Shown in pieces: positions 15,281 through 28,240 of a stretch of DNA of 64,000 bases (the stretch's first letter is position 1; each line of letters opens with the position of its first letter). The translations under genes and the position numbers were made by a program. The notes below the pieces were generated by a model, which saw only the letters and a program-made list of their open reading frames with translations, was not told the origin of the DNA and made no database searches. The stretch is from Oreocharis arfaki (lineage: Eukaryota; Chordata; Aves; Passeriformes; Paramythiidae), in the NCBI GenBank assembly GCA_013398015.1, contig VZRR01011618.1, forward strand, positions 1,722,021-1,786,020, read 5' to 3'.

Positions 15281-15587
15281 ACCCTCGTGGTGCAGGCTGG
15301 GTGGGAAGGCTGCATGCTTGAAATGGGCATCACAGGGACTGCCTTTCACACTGCCATATAGACCAGATCTTCCCTGAGAGAAACTCATTGGCTAAAACAT
15401 TTCCAAAAAGTGAGATCATGCAGATTTAATGACTGATCAGAGAGATTTCTTAGATAACTCCCTCACCAAAGTAACAGAACTACCAGCAGACAGACTAAAT
15501 GAAAGAGAAAAAAAAATCCTGTAATTCAGCCTATTTCAGTGCATAAGAGGTGGCACACAAAAGGAAAATCAGGTTGTTAAGGTACAC

Positions 15588-15765
15588 TGGTTTCAGTTCT
15601 CAGCTTTGTCTAATCTTTCTGTCACGATGGGCAAATGACTTGACCTCCCATACCTTTAGTGCCTCAGTTTTGGAACAGGGAAGATTCTGCTGCCTTGATT
15701 ACTTGGCTTTTAAGCAATTTGAGTGAGCATCTCTGTGGGGGTTTGTACAGTACCCAATACATGCT
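15588..15765 (-). mobile_element. MIR-like (CORE-SINE type) SINE remnant
   Basis: Read in the plus direction, this is a reversed MIR-type element: GGTTTCAGTTCTCAGCTTTG, then GATGGGCAAATGACTTGACC, then GTGCCTCAGTTTTGG. A GTACAGTACCCAATACA-like end follows. The spacing and order match the familiar 'GGGCAAGTCACTTAACCTC...TGCCTCAGTTT...' core. It is strongly diverged. Confidence 0.65.
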
Positions 15766-16469
15766 CTTTGTGGCTGTTTTGAGGGTAAAAGCTCCATCCT
15801 TTATGTACTACTGTAAACACCACAAATTAATAATCCCTGAAAGTTTTTCATTGCATCTCTGTAGTTCAAGAGGAGTGCTCTCATTCCCAGGCCACAGAAA
15901 TGAGTAGAACAGACTGAATTCCTCATGCCTTCATCAAAGGACTTCAGCTGGGACATTGGCTGTCTGAGGGTTAAAGGTTTTCTGCAACCCTTCGAAGGCA
16001 CTGGCATTGCCTGTGGAGTCTTCAGCCCAAACAAAAGAGCAAAGACCCTTCAGGTCTTTTGGGACTTAGAGCAAAAGAAATCTTTCTTTGAATTGAGGAA
16101 ATCTTTCAAGAAGGGACTTCAGACCTATAGTGATAAAGGAAATAAAAAACATCTACACTGACAGCTCCAGTTAGGAGCAAACAGGCACAAAAGACTTTGA
16201 AAAACAACCAGCCTTTCATCTTCAATAGCAAGCTCAACAGCTCTGCACCAGCTGCTCTGTAAACAGTACAGCAAGGGAAAGAAAATCATTGGCAGCAAAT
16301 GCATTAAACATGGCAGTGTCTTCGGATGACATATTTTGTAAATTTCCTCCTTAAAAGTTATGCCATTTCTTAAATCTAAAGGATTAGCTGCTGTATAGCA
16401 GCAGAGACATTCTTCAGGCAGCTGGCCAGCTTCATTACTCTTATTTCTTGCCAAGGTTCCCACAATGCA

Positions 16470-16675
16470 GGTAGGCAGTTTGGCTAAGGTGGGATGTCAG
16501 GTGACTTGGGTTCATCTCCTGAGTCTGCTTTACATTTTCAGAGGGACCTTGTCGTGGTTTGAGCTGATTGACTCACGTCAATCAACTCAGTTCCAACCCA
16601 CGACAACCTTCAGCAAAGCACTTCATCTATGGGACCTGTTTTCACCTGGAAAAGAAAAGGAATTATTATTTTTTC
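16470..16675 (-). mobile_element. MIR-like SINE interrupted by a foldback insertion
   Basis: The left part reads GGTGACTTGGGTTCATCTCC...GGGACCTT. The right part continues CAGCAAAGCACTTCATCT...CCTGTTTTCACCTGGAAAAG...ATTATTATT. Joined, they follow the reversed MIR core (GACTTGGGTTC, then GACCTTGGGCAAGTCACTT, then CTCAGTTT, then AATAATA). The interruption at 16550-16605 is a separate palindromic insertion, described in its own entry. Confidence 0.5.
16550..16605. mobile_element. 56-bp near-palindromic foldback element with TG...CA ends
   Basis: The left arm TGTCGTGGTTTGAGCTGATT (continuing GAC) and the right arm, GTCAATCAACTCAG then TTCCAACCCACGACA, are imperfect inverted repeats around a 4-nt centre (TCAC). 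The outer 8 bp TGTCGTGG/CCACGACA are perfect and the inner GATTGAC/GTCAATC are also perfect. ACCT occurs immediately on both sides and could be a 4-bp target duplication. TG...CA ends with a short duplication would suit retroviral-type integration, for example a drastically shortened solo LTR. The long inverted arms suit a MITE or foldback element better. The family is not identified. Confidence 0.5.
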
Positions 16676-17274
16676 TTAAAGCAGTCAGCGCTTTGTAACA
16701 ATCACGGGCAACCTTTTATTGACTGTGGACCCATAAGAACTTTTCCAGGGGACAGGCAGGAACTGCTTGGGAAACTAAAATCTGTTAATAGAGTGACTCT
16801 TCCCAGCTCTGGACCACATAGGAATAGCCCAGGAGCACCCAAACACACATATGACAGGCTGAACTTATTCCAAAGTGTACGCTCCTAAACATCAAATCAG
16901 GGAAACTTCAGCTTAGACTTGGTGTGGTTTATTAAATTAAGTCATGTCATGCGAAATATAAACCACTCTAAGCAAGAGGTTAAAAGAAAGCACTGAGAAT
17001 CACTGTACAGTATTTTGGATGCTAAAACAATTACATAATCTCAGTATGTATGTAGATGTATGGTGAGGGATTGCATCCTCTGATCAGTGTGGTTATTGGG
17101 ATCCATTAACACTGAAGTGTCATTTTCTCCAACTTCCAAATTCCTTTCTATTATGAGAACTAGGTTAGAAATAAAGAAGCGCAGTTAAGAGCATCCAGCC
17201 ATCACTTCTAATGCCTGTGGTAAGGCATGACAACACCTCCACCTTTGCACTTTCTCTTCATGCTGGAATCTATT

Positions 17275-17340
17275 GGGATTCTGGTCACTTAAACTTCCTA
17301 AACCTCATTTTGCTAACAGAAGAATAAGAATGCCAGACAC
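17275..17340 (-). mobile_element. Possible MIR-like SINE fragment
   Basis: GGTCACTTAAACTTCCTAAA, then CCTCATTTTGCTAACAGAAG, then AATAAGAATGCC resembles the reversed MIR core (GTCACTTAACCTC, CCTCATTTT, AATAATGCC). It is short and diverged, so the call is weak. Confidence 0.35.
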
Positions 17341-18627
17341 TTCCAGAGTGCACCAAGGCTTAACAGTAACATGATACACTTAATACATCTGTACTGTTTA
17401 AAAGCCACTACAGGATCCTTAAGTAACTGACTGCCTTTGCAGGGAAGCAGCTGAAGATTGTTCCTGCAGCCAAGTTCACTCTGCTGATGGTAGCTCAGTC
17501 TCATAATCAACAGTGAACAAATCCTACCCAGCACCTCACACCCACTGCAGCTGAGCCCTAAAATGCCCCATTGTGTAGGCCACAGCCCTCTCTCACCTGG
17601 CACTTGACAGTCCCATGAAAGGCACCTGACACTGCTTAGTGGGAAGTGTTTGGGGCTCACATCTGTCCCTCGGTCTTTGCCAAGGTGTCATCCAAAGATT
17701 TCCACAGCAGGAAGCCTTTGCCAGCTCCTCCACTTCTGGCTAACTGGCTGTTGCTACACCAGATGCTTTCCCTTCCATCAAGCATGGATAGGTGACTTCT
17801 CAGGAACTGGCTTGAGAAGAGCACAGCTGTCTCAGTGTGCTAAAATAGGCACTTCAATTTGTTCTCCCCACTTTTGACCAGTGAAATAACATTCGGGCAT
17901 CTGCTCTCTGCTTTAATTTGCTGCCAAACAGCCCCAGGGTTTCAGGAGACAGCATTTGGTGATTGCACTTGTAAGAATCCTGAACACTTGTCCAGCTGGT
18001 ATGTGCACACTTACTAACCACTCCAGTGTGGGGAACAGCAACGCTGCATCCCATATGTTCTCAGGTCTGCACCTCATGTCTTACAGCAGGTAGCACTGGT
18101 GGCTCAACCCTACACACAGCACTTCAGAGCAATTTTGCTGGCAAAGTCCTTTAGCAGCTGAGTTGCTATTCAATACCTGGGAGACAGGAGCAGGCTTTGC
18201 TCCCACTCAGTTCAGCATTAAAAATCCTATCTTCTTTCCTCAAAGTTGATTCATGCAGCAAGTGTAGCCTGTGGAAAGCCAGTGTTTTACATACCTTGCC
18301 ATGGTGAGTCCTTAGGACCTGACTTGAAGAGTATCCTTTAGCCAGAGACATGACATTTGCAAAGGGGGACCACAGACTGGCTGGTACAGAGCTAAGCTTT
18401 AAAAGTCCTGGTGCTGTGTGGACCTTGTGAGGATCCTCCCTCTTGTTTTAAGGGAACAGTATTAAGAAGTGTTGTCACATGGCCCGAGACAGCCACTAGT
18501 TTAATGGCAAAGGCAAATATCCTTCTGCTTTAGTCCCAAACCTCCTTTCTCTCTCTGGCAGCAGCAGCCCCTCAGGCAGTGACAGCCATAATGACACAAA
18601 AACCCTTACTCACCTCCTCCCTCCCCA

Positions 18628-18703
18628 TGGTATTATTATCCTGATATAAAAAGGGGAAACTGAGGCAGAGAGCAAGGTGGCAACTTGTCCATGGCTGCTC
18701 AAG
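18628..18703 (+). mobile_element. MIR-like SINE remnant
   Basis: TGGTATTATTATCCTGATAT, then GGGGAAACTGAGGCAGAGAG, then CAACTTGTCCATGGCTGCTC follows the forward MIR core: 'TATTATTATCCCCATTTTACAGATGAGGAAACTGAGGC' with 'GTAACTTGCCCAAGGTCACAC' after it. The match covers about 75 bp. Confidence 0.6.
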
Positions 18704-21700
18704 GCATTGCAGACAGTCAGGAGTCTACAGGAACTGCTGGTCTGTGGGCAGCATCTGTTTGCCTGCAGCAGCCTCAGGAAGCCAAGCTCTGCACATGGGA
18801 GGATGATTTTTCAGGTATCTACATGAGGTCTGAAGAATACCAGGATGACCAGACTCTGATCTGCAGCAGGGTTAAGGACCCCTGTCAGTGCCTGGCTTTC
18901 CCAGGGACAGTCAGCAGGAACAGGTGTGTCCCCCATTGCCTTGGAAGCCCCTTCTCCCAGGCAGGCAGAAGAGGGAGAGGTCTCTTCCCTGCTCCCCAGC
19001 TCAGCCTGCTTCTCACCACAGTACAACTGACCCCAATTCAAGCTGCTGACACTTATTTTCAGGGTGGTTCAGAGCTTCGTTATTTGTGAATGCCTTTTTG
19101 TGTAGCGCCATTGGCACTAGCACAGCCTGTTCCCAGCCTGTTCCAGCAGCTCCCCAATGGCTGAGGTGACAGGCTCCAAACAAGGCACGGGCTCTGAGCA
19201 GGTCCTCAATGGGGTCAGTCAGAGACAGCAAGCATCCTCGTGGATATTCCTCCCTTTTCCAGCTTCACCTCCCTGTACACAGCCTCCAGTTTCTGCTCTC
19301 CAAGAGCTCAGTGCAGCGACTGCTTGGTTCAAAATACACATATACATTTTTAAATGCCCAGCAGCAGGCTGGGTATTGACAAACTGCATGACACTGGGAG
19401 GAAGGCAGCAGAAATGGCTTCTGGGACTGCTTCGTGAGGATCACATTAAAACATATCCCAACTAAGCAGCAGGCCTGCCAGGTTCTGGGCCGGGAGCTGG
19501 CTGCACACATCAGGGAGATAAATGCTACAAGGAACAATCCACGATATCTGCACTTACTGTGAGAATCCTATATTTAAGAAAGGGAGGCTTCTCCAGGGGG
19601 GTTGCTGCATAAACTGGCAGCCAAGGACCAGCATCTGAAATGCTCACTGCCCTCTCCACATCCCGCCTGTAGATGCTGGCAGGCTCAGATTAGGGAAGAG
19701 GCCAAGGTATGTCCTCAAACAACTTCTCAGCACAGAGAGCAGGTGGTGAAGTAGTGGGTTAGCAAAACAAGAATAACTAAAGAAAACAGTATTACCAGGA
19801 TAGATGTGTGTCACTTTGACCAACAGCCTGCCTAAAACTGCAGCCAAAGATGCTCAGGGAAAAATGCAACAACAGGGCAACTGGCACAATCCCAAACATT
19901 CCTCCAGCTCTTCCAGCTTCTGAGTTTGTAGCTCAGGTGCTTCTGTTGCAGAGGAAATTAATGACAAAGAGAACCCCAGCTGGGAAATCAGAGCAGAGCA
20001 AAGTCTCCCGAGAGCTGAAAACCTGCAAAAGCGTGCCAGGTGAGTGGTGATGCTTGGGAAGAACACTGATCTCTGAGTACAAGCAATACTCAAAGGAAAA
20101 CAGCTGTGACCTGTGTGACAAGCCTTAGTGGGCATCTCAGTCTCTACAACACGGCCAGTGTATGACATTTTTCTTAAAGACATTTCACACTTGAAATTAT
20201 ATCAAAGCTTTAGGCAGCATGATTTTCCTGTCCCATATAATTTGGAGAATTCCCTCTTAGTAAGCATGGCTGGGACCGCTGCACAGTATCTCCTTTCTGC
20301 AGGGTCTCATCCAGGGCAGTGGCTCCAGCAAGCAGTCTGCATTTTGACAGGGTTGTTCTGCTCCTGCACACCAACACATACCTAATCCAGCTCTGCTGCC
20401 TTTCTGTCAAACCCTCGCTGTATCTGCAGGCACAGCACTGCTCCCAGACCTCTATTTACAAGTCACACCTTCTTCACTGCCAGAAGGGGAATTACTTTTT
20501 TCCAACAACAATAAACACCATTTATTGAATACTGAATTCAGTTATCAATGTTGGCTAGCCTTGGCTGCTCAGGAATAAAGACAAGAAGCTTTCACACACA
20601 CAAGTAGGAGGTCCAGTCCTGACTATGCTGTTGAGAGGGTACAAAGCTAAAAAGCATCCTCAGAAACATCCACAATCAGCTGAGCTTGTCCTTGCTGTCA
20701 AAGGCTAAATTTCCCTATTTATGATATTCAGCATGAATGTCTTATTTTTCTATATAGTGTGACATTTGATTTTCTCTATAATAATTTTACAAGTAGCCTC
20801 TTGTCAATGGAAAACTATTAAAAAATAATTGCTTCAAAATCAGGCAAAAGTAATACTGGCCAAAGCCCAAGAAAATAGCCTGTATCATTGCTACAATAAA
20901 AATTAGACTTGTATTGCAAAATACCCCATGTTTTCAATTTTCCTTTGACAGTGTTAAAAAATTTATGCAGTTTTCTTGCTGGACATGGGACACAGTTATT
21001 GGGACACAGAAGTACCCAAAAGCAGCCCACAGCTTAACATACTAAAGCAGCATAAATCCAAAGAAGAAACTGCTGCCTTCACTATCCTCAAATAATTGAG
21101 AAACAAGAGCATTCAAGCAATACTGGAGAGGCTGAAACATTTTCTTTTTCTACTTTATCATCCCCAGCTGCACAGTCAGAAGTGGGAAAGGGAAGACCAC
21201 AAGGAACAGGGTTAGCCACGGCCACATTATTGTTGGGCTGTCACTCTCCGTGGGATGACTTTTCAGTGCATTAGAGGCATTTCTGAATTAAACCCAGAGT
21301 TTTAACCAAAGACTTCTACACACTCCATTTTATTGATGAAAAAATCCCAGCCCATAATGCCAAGGGAAAGAAATCTGGTCTTTTTTCTCCAGGCATTTCT
21401 TTTTTCTCCTGGCAGTTCCTTGTTAGTTCAGTTGCTCTTTGTTGTTTTTCCCTTTCTTTACCACTGAACTTGTCCACCCTGCACCTGGACTGGACTGAGC
21501 AGACCCACCCTGCAGTCAATCACAGTGATTCACTCAACTCAAAAGGTAAATGGTTAAGCCCATATTAGAGCTTATTATTACTTACAGGAATGAGTAAATA
21601 CTGTCCTGAAAGGTTTTGTATTTGGACACAGGTAAGTGTTTGTCCTACTGGGAAGCTGCTTTAATTCATTGTTCTCAGCTAAATAAACTAAAGAACACAA

Positions 21701-24700
21701 GCAAGCCACAGACATGCTGACGTGCAGCAAATCTCCAGCACATAACAGAGTGGCCAGCACACAAAATCCCATTAACTTATTCAAGTGCTTAGACATTGTC
21801 AGCTGAAAATAACTATATCACTACACTTTATTATTTAGGGGTCTTGAGTGCTCTACTAAGACAACTAATTTAATCTGATCACTTCTCATGGGTAAAGCTC
21901 AGGCTCTGCACCAAGACGATGATGACGACAACCTTCATGACAAGAGAGAAGTGTTTTATAACCTCCTCCATAAAACACCTGACAGGGCACAGACACAAGT
22001 CCTTTGTCCAACACACAAGTTACAGGCTAGTGTTGATCATCCTGTGAAATGAGATGAGCAAATCATCCTCAGCTAAATCAGGTCTCTTGATGGCAGGAAT
22101 GGATTTACCAGCTTTGTCCCTGCAGCCAAATGGCACATCTGAGATCATCCAGTCTGAGCAGAACGAGTGGCTGCACTCTCCCATGACACCAGTTCAGTCA
22201 GGCTCTTCTCAGGTGACAATCTGGGTTAATTTCAGGGGTTAACACCTGAGCTCAGGGCAGCAAACACTGCACAGGGCAGCTTTCACACACAGTGTCCTGT
22301 GGCAGAGGAAACTTATTTCCTTTACCTGAACAGAGAGAATAAACCCCCACTATGGCCAGCAGATTTCAGAGGCCTTAATACATGTGGTGGGCTGGACAGA
22401 GAACTAGGGAACAGCCAGCCAGGGGTGTTTTACTCTAGATCTTTTCCCAGCAATCCCAGACACCAGCTATTACACCTCAAAGCTCTGGATCCTGTCCCTG
22501 GTCGAGCAATGGAATTGGGTAAGCAGTGAGGACCAGCCAGTGGAGGACTCTGCTGAGCCTCAACACTTGTTTCTACACATGGATTCATCACACACTTCCG
22601 CACCATAAATCTCCCTTGTCAGTCACACCAAACCTCCTGGGAGGAGAAGCAGCCAGGCTGTGAATTACTGTGCAGCTTTCCCTCTCCCCATGGGTGCCTG
22701 CACACCTGAAGGAATGAAGGGTGGACACACTTAACCTTCCCAGAACTAGCAGAATCGTGATCTTTCCAATGTGGATGAGTCACTTCCAACTGGGTTATTA
22801 AGTTATTACATTGTATTATTATATTAACGTCATTGCCATTTTCAGGAGAAGATAAACCTAATTTTAATCTGCTCTTAATTGAAAGCTTATCAAGAGACTG
22901 GCTCCATCCCTACACAGTCAGACAGCTTTTTTTCCTTCTGCTTCCCTTCCCCCTCTCCATACACTGCACTCTATGCTGATGAAAAGAAACATCTCTATTC
23001 ATTAGAGAAAGACCAGCTTGGAGTCGATCAGGCCTGTTAACCTACAGCCTGGGCTGTTATCACAGAGCAGACCTTTCCTCACAACAAAAAAACTGTTGGG
23101 GGCTGCAGCTTGGCAGCCTGATGCAGGGGATTTGCTGCTGGTTTTTATATTGAAGTACTTGACAGTTTCCATTAGAGGACGTGAGAATATTAAAGATATT
23201 TGAGCAGCTCTGGAAGAAAGTTAAGTATATAATGCAAGTTGACTGTGCAGATTTTAATTACAGATTCCCTCAAAAATCCATAGAAACTCTGATTAAACTC
23301 CTAATTACTTTTAAAGAAGTGAATAAGCGGTCAATAAGATGAACAGCAGCCTCTCTTCTTCTTTCTTTTCCTTTTCTCTTCGTCTGAGCAAGCTCTACAG
23401 TGATAGCAACTGCAGATGTATTATCACAGGCAAGTTAACAGAAGACCAAGGGGGAAACATTTCTCTAAAGACTCCTTCTAAAAAACTTTTTGCGACATCT
23501 TCAATACCAAGGCTGGCCCTGAAATCAATCAGGTCACGGTGATTTACACCAGCAAGGGATGTGCCTGTTGCCTCCAGCTGTGACTTCATGTTGCAAGATT
23601 ACATTGGCTTTTCCAGCAGAGCTCTGCCTCCCCACACAAGCAGTGCTGGCCTTCAGGAGCTGTGGTGGGGTTTCACACCTTTTCCAGATTAGGGAAGTGA
23701 TGCTCACAGAGATGTGGGCCTTGTCCTAGGGGCCAGGGCTTTACAAACAGCCTTCCCAAACATGTCACATAACCACGCTGAGCAGCTTCACTAATCCCCT
23801 CTGTCAGGCCATGGAGCTGGCAGCACATCTCCCCTGAGAATAGCAGTCCAAGGTCACGACTCTATCACAACTACTATCTCCACAGCTGAAGATGGGGTGC
23901 CTCTGTGCTAAGCAGAGCACCAGCTCCTGGCATATAGAAGTACCTGTCTTCCAAGGGGGACGTCTTACTGGGTGGGGAGAAACTTCTCAGCCCCAGACCT
24001 GTGGCCCATGTTTCAGCCCCTCCACCCAGGCCCAGCCCTGCAAAGTGGATGCACCTGATATCCACACTCATTCTGAAAAACAAAAACTGTTTCCCAGCAA
24101 GACATTTTAGTGCCTCCTCAGAACTTGCTCAAATCTGCTGGACTTGCAAAAAAGCTTCTTTCTTCTGAGTTTAGCTGAGACCCACAGGAAGCTACAACCC
24201 ATGTTCCTCACCCCATGAGCGTCATCCCTCTCTTTTATGGCAGTTTCTGGCTCTCACTTAGCCAGAGCTTTGCTACCACTGTGCCAGAGCAGGACAAGCC
24301 CTGCTCACTTTCTCTGGGAACAACAGGACTAAAAACATTTAAAAAGAAATATCTCCCCTAAAGTAATTCAAATTCTGAAGGTGGGACTCACTCTGAGATG
24401 GTGTACAGCAGCAAGACATGCTGTGCAAGCAGTGACTGTCCCCAAGGCAAAGCCATGCTTCATCTTCCTGTCTTCTCTCCAAGCCATTATTGTTTATTTT
24501 GCTGTCTCAAATGCCCATAACTTTAACCCTGCAAATAGCTTTCATTTCCCCATCACAGGAAGGAGAATGAGAGTGCTTCTAGGGGAACAGCATCTGTGCC
24601 TGTGCGTGAAGACTCTCATTCTCTATCTGTATCACCACACTCTGCCGCTCACATGATTTTTTTACATTTTCCCCACAGGGAAGACTCACAGTTACCAAAA

Positions 24701-27700
24701 CCCACTCTTATACCACTGCCAGATATTTTCTAGCTAATGAACATGTCTGTGAAGCAGCACACCAGCTGCTGAGGGACAGTAACCACCAATCTCTCCATCC
24801 CTGCCCACAGTGCCAATGCATTTTATATTCTATGATGTGGCTAGAACTGTCCTCACTGTATCTGACTGCCCAGATCCCACACTTTTATCTTTCACAAGCC
24901 TTTCAGACTAGTCCCCAGATATGGAGAGACCATAACCACAGGATGCAGATTGCCTCTGGTAGATTTGTTGGTTCAAGATGACCAAAGCCATATTGTGCTC
25001 TGCATACAGCACCTGGGAGAGCAGGGCTCAATGCTGGCTTGGAGCTCTCAAGGCTTTTGCCATAGAAATAATTTTGACAGAAGTAACATGGCCAAAATAG
25101 TAAGGCTATAGGGCATGGACATTCAAAGACTGATTTGTCTTCTTTGGCAGAAAGCTTCAGTGGGGCCTTCAAAGGGAGAAAAATATCCTAATAGGATGCT
25201 TGGGTTAGAAAGAGAAGGAGATTTTGGGGTGTGTTGGAGAGTTCAGTCAATTCCTAAGCCTTGATCCAAGTGAATGGGTGTAAAGAGAAAGAAGCTTGGA
25301 AATGGAAGGAGGGAAGGAGCTTGCTCTGCAACCAAAGCTATGCAATAAGGCATATGTGGCAGTGACAGTGTGAGAATTTACAGTATAATAAAGATATATA
25401 TGGCCATTTGGAACAAGCTATTTCTAACATAAAATGACTCTGTATATTGATTGCCCCAGGAATTTGTACAGAACACTACTTCCAGCCATATAACTGAGCA
25501 TATTATTTACTCACTATAAAAGCTGGATAAATGGCCAGGCTCCAGGAGGGTGTGAGGCAACAGTAGTTGTTCATTGACAGATGAATGGAAGGAGGTTTGA
25601 GTGTGACAGAGAACATCAGGATACTGGGAACTATATTAACAGCTTTCACAAGTCACTGCAACAGGTGTATCTGCTCGTTCCTCAAAAAGGTGAGGCCATT
25701 TCAAGGCCCTCTTGAGAAGGCAGGAGCCCAACACACAGGAGAGACTGTATTTCTCCTCTGAAGCAGCGCTGAGAAATGAGAAGTCTGAGTCTAGCAAGTC
25801 CAGAAAGCATGAGGGGCTGAACCAGAGCAGGCTCTTACACAGCAGCATACTAGCAATCACGTGAGGCCCCCAGCCACGGATGTCCAGCTAGATCCCACAT
25901 CACTCACTTCAGGTGTGGGAGAGACGACAGCCATAGCTCAGCCTCTGCCTTGCTTCCCACCAGCCCAAGGCCATACTGGCCTGAGACAGGTCCTCCACAG
26001 TACTGAGAGTTACTGGCTCATTTCCAGCTGGATGGAAATGCCTGAACAGCAATCTGTGGTTCAGAGTTGACAGTTCCAGAGCCCTGTTTCTCATCCCGAC
26101 AGACCCCACGGCATAATGGTGTTCAAAGCAAAATGATGTTGCAGGTTTCCTTGTCTCACAAGCAGACCATAAACTTCAAAGCATTTCCCAGGAAATGTGA
26201 CGGACATAGCAGCTGGGAATTTCCTTCCAAAGTAAAAACAAAGGAAGAAAGTCTGAAAATGAGGGGAGGTATAGAGAAATATCTTTTGGCCTGCCAGCAG
26301 ATAAGCAAAAAGTAGGGCTATCCCAGAAACGGGGAATTCTGCAGTTTAGCAGCCCTACTGCAACTGTGTTCAGCATATTGACAGTTTTGCCTCAACTTCT
26401 AGAACAGGTGAACATGCAACACAATCTTGAGCATTCTCCTCCCCATCTCCTTGCCTGTCACATTCCATCACAATGTTATGTGCAGGCAATACCAAGTCTA
26501 GATAGATGTCCTAGGCAGGGTCTGCGTCATTTCCATTATGGTTAAGTGTCCAGACTGTCATAGCAGTTACATGCAGAGAGCCTAAGGACTGCCCAGACAG
26601 GTGACGGGGTCTTGACTCATGATTTCAGCTCATCAGTAAGTTGCTCTAATAATGAAAATAAACTCCCATGTGTGTTAGGCTATGACAGGGTTGTAAAACT
26701 GGGTTTACGTTTTCAGCACAAAGCCATGCCATTGCAGCAGCGCAGGAGACCATGAAGGCTGAATATTCTTGTACTCCTGCTGCCACCTAAAGGAAATGCC
26801 TCAAAAACGTTCTGAAATATCCTGGAATAAATGTGTTCTGAAATATTTCAAAATAATGCAGGTTAGAGTGGGCTTTTAGCTGAAGAAGGATCCGTTTGGG
26901 AAAAGGACTATTACAAGCAGGATATTTTTGTCTCCAGGAATCAGCTCCAGCATGCTGGCAGATTTTCAACAACCATGATGGCAAGTGGATGGGGTCAGGG
27001 AACTTCTGCTGCCCATAGAGGACTCCAGCTCCAGCTGCGACCATCCTGATGGCCATAGTCTAAGAGCACAGATGAGAGAAAGTTTGTATATGGGAGCAAT
27101 ATCTCTCATTACATGAGCTGACCTAAAAAGAAAACCAAAACAGCTTTAGGATCATTTAAAAATCACCTTCAAATCATTTAGGGCTAAACAAAAATACCAT
27201 CAGTTCTTGTTCAATGGATCCTTCTGAAACAGTTTTCTTAAAGGCACCTGATTCCTCTGTTTGAATTCTTCCCATTATTCAGGGGAGATACCAGGTCCTT
27301 TGGTGCTTTTGAAGAGATGGTGACCAGGTGAGGCCAGCTTTAGAAATCTGGCACCATGTCCTCTTTGGGCCAGCTGTTCCTGATGTTGGCTGCCTATGTA
27401 ACTCACTTGGATTAATCCATTCCTTTTGGATTTATTTGCTAGAATTGGGTATGCTCCAACGGTATTGGTGGTAGCTGGGCAAAGGGGAGATTTATAAAAG
27501 GAAATGTTCCCATATTGTGCACAAAATAGCGATAACTTTGTTCAAGCTTCTATGCTGACTAAATGCCCAACACCAGAAGTTTTGTACAGTCAGCACTACT
27601 GAGCCCACGGAAATACTAAACTGCCTCGTAAATTGGAAGCCAAGTGGAAGTATTACTTAAATGCTCAAAAAGTATAATTTGCTGGTGCAGATCAACAAAT

Positions 27701-28167
27701 AGCCTTATTAAATAGAAGGAGCATTACTACATGAGTTATGAAACTGGCTTTATAGCTTTAACTATGGAGTTCCCATTTTAATAACCTTCTGGTTAAGGGG
27801 TACGAGAATGGAGCCTCTTTAGTTTTCCCCATGTGTGGGCATGAGGGCACGCATGGAAAACGTGCATCTGGCATTTGGAGTGTTCGAGTACAGAAATTTC
27901 ATTGTCATGTGCAAGAGGGCAGGAGCACTCCTCATGAACAGAATGGAACCTCCCACCTGGGACACTGGCAAAACCTCTCCAGACCAGGATGATTAAGTAG
28001 ATGCTTCCAGAGATCTCCATATGAAATGATATGTTTGTCAAGATCAGGCAGCAGTGCATAAGCTTCAGTGCACAGTACACTCTGATGAATCATTCCATGA
28101 CATGAATATCTGGCAAACTTATTACCTTCCCTACGTATTTACTTTTTGGGATGAGTGAACACTGTGT
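18704..28167. other. Intergenic sequence, no recognised gene
   Basis: No protein family, RNA gene or young transposon was recognised. AT-rich blocks such as 22760-22880 contain clustered TTATTA/TTAATT words and could be conserved regulatory DNA. That is not demonstrable from one sequence. Confidence 0.5.
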
Positions 28168-28240
28168 TGTCCTTATTTCACAGTAAGTTAAGCTGAAACG
28201 CGTACGCATTAAGCAATTTGCCCCAAACTATCATATTGTG
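28168..28240 (+). mobile_element. Possible MIR-like SINE fragment
   Basis: TCCTTATTTCACAGTAAGTT, then GCTGAAACG, then GCATTAAGCAATTTGCCCCA retains the MIR order (ATTTTACAG, GGAAACTGAGG, GTTAAGTAACTTGCCCAAG). It is highly diverged. Confidence 0.4.

Larger units (their letters stand above)
1..15587. other. Intergenic sequence, no recognised gene
   Basis: Open frames are short and unstructured. The longest, 5781-6314 on the plus strand (177 codons), has no domain, biased composition or splice-compatible neighbours. Apart from the small repeats listed separately I see no RNA gene or clear transposon body. A weak CR1-like stretch near 9700-9780 is not certain enough to call. Confidence 0.5.

Noticed and set aside
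18685..19089. 134-codon plus-strand frame
   Set aside because: Starts inside a MIR-like SINE and shows no protein family.
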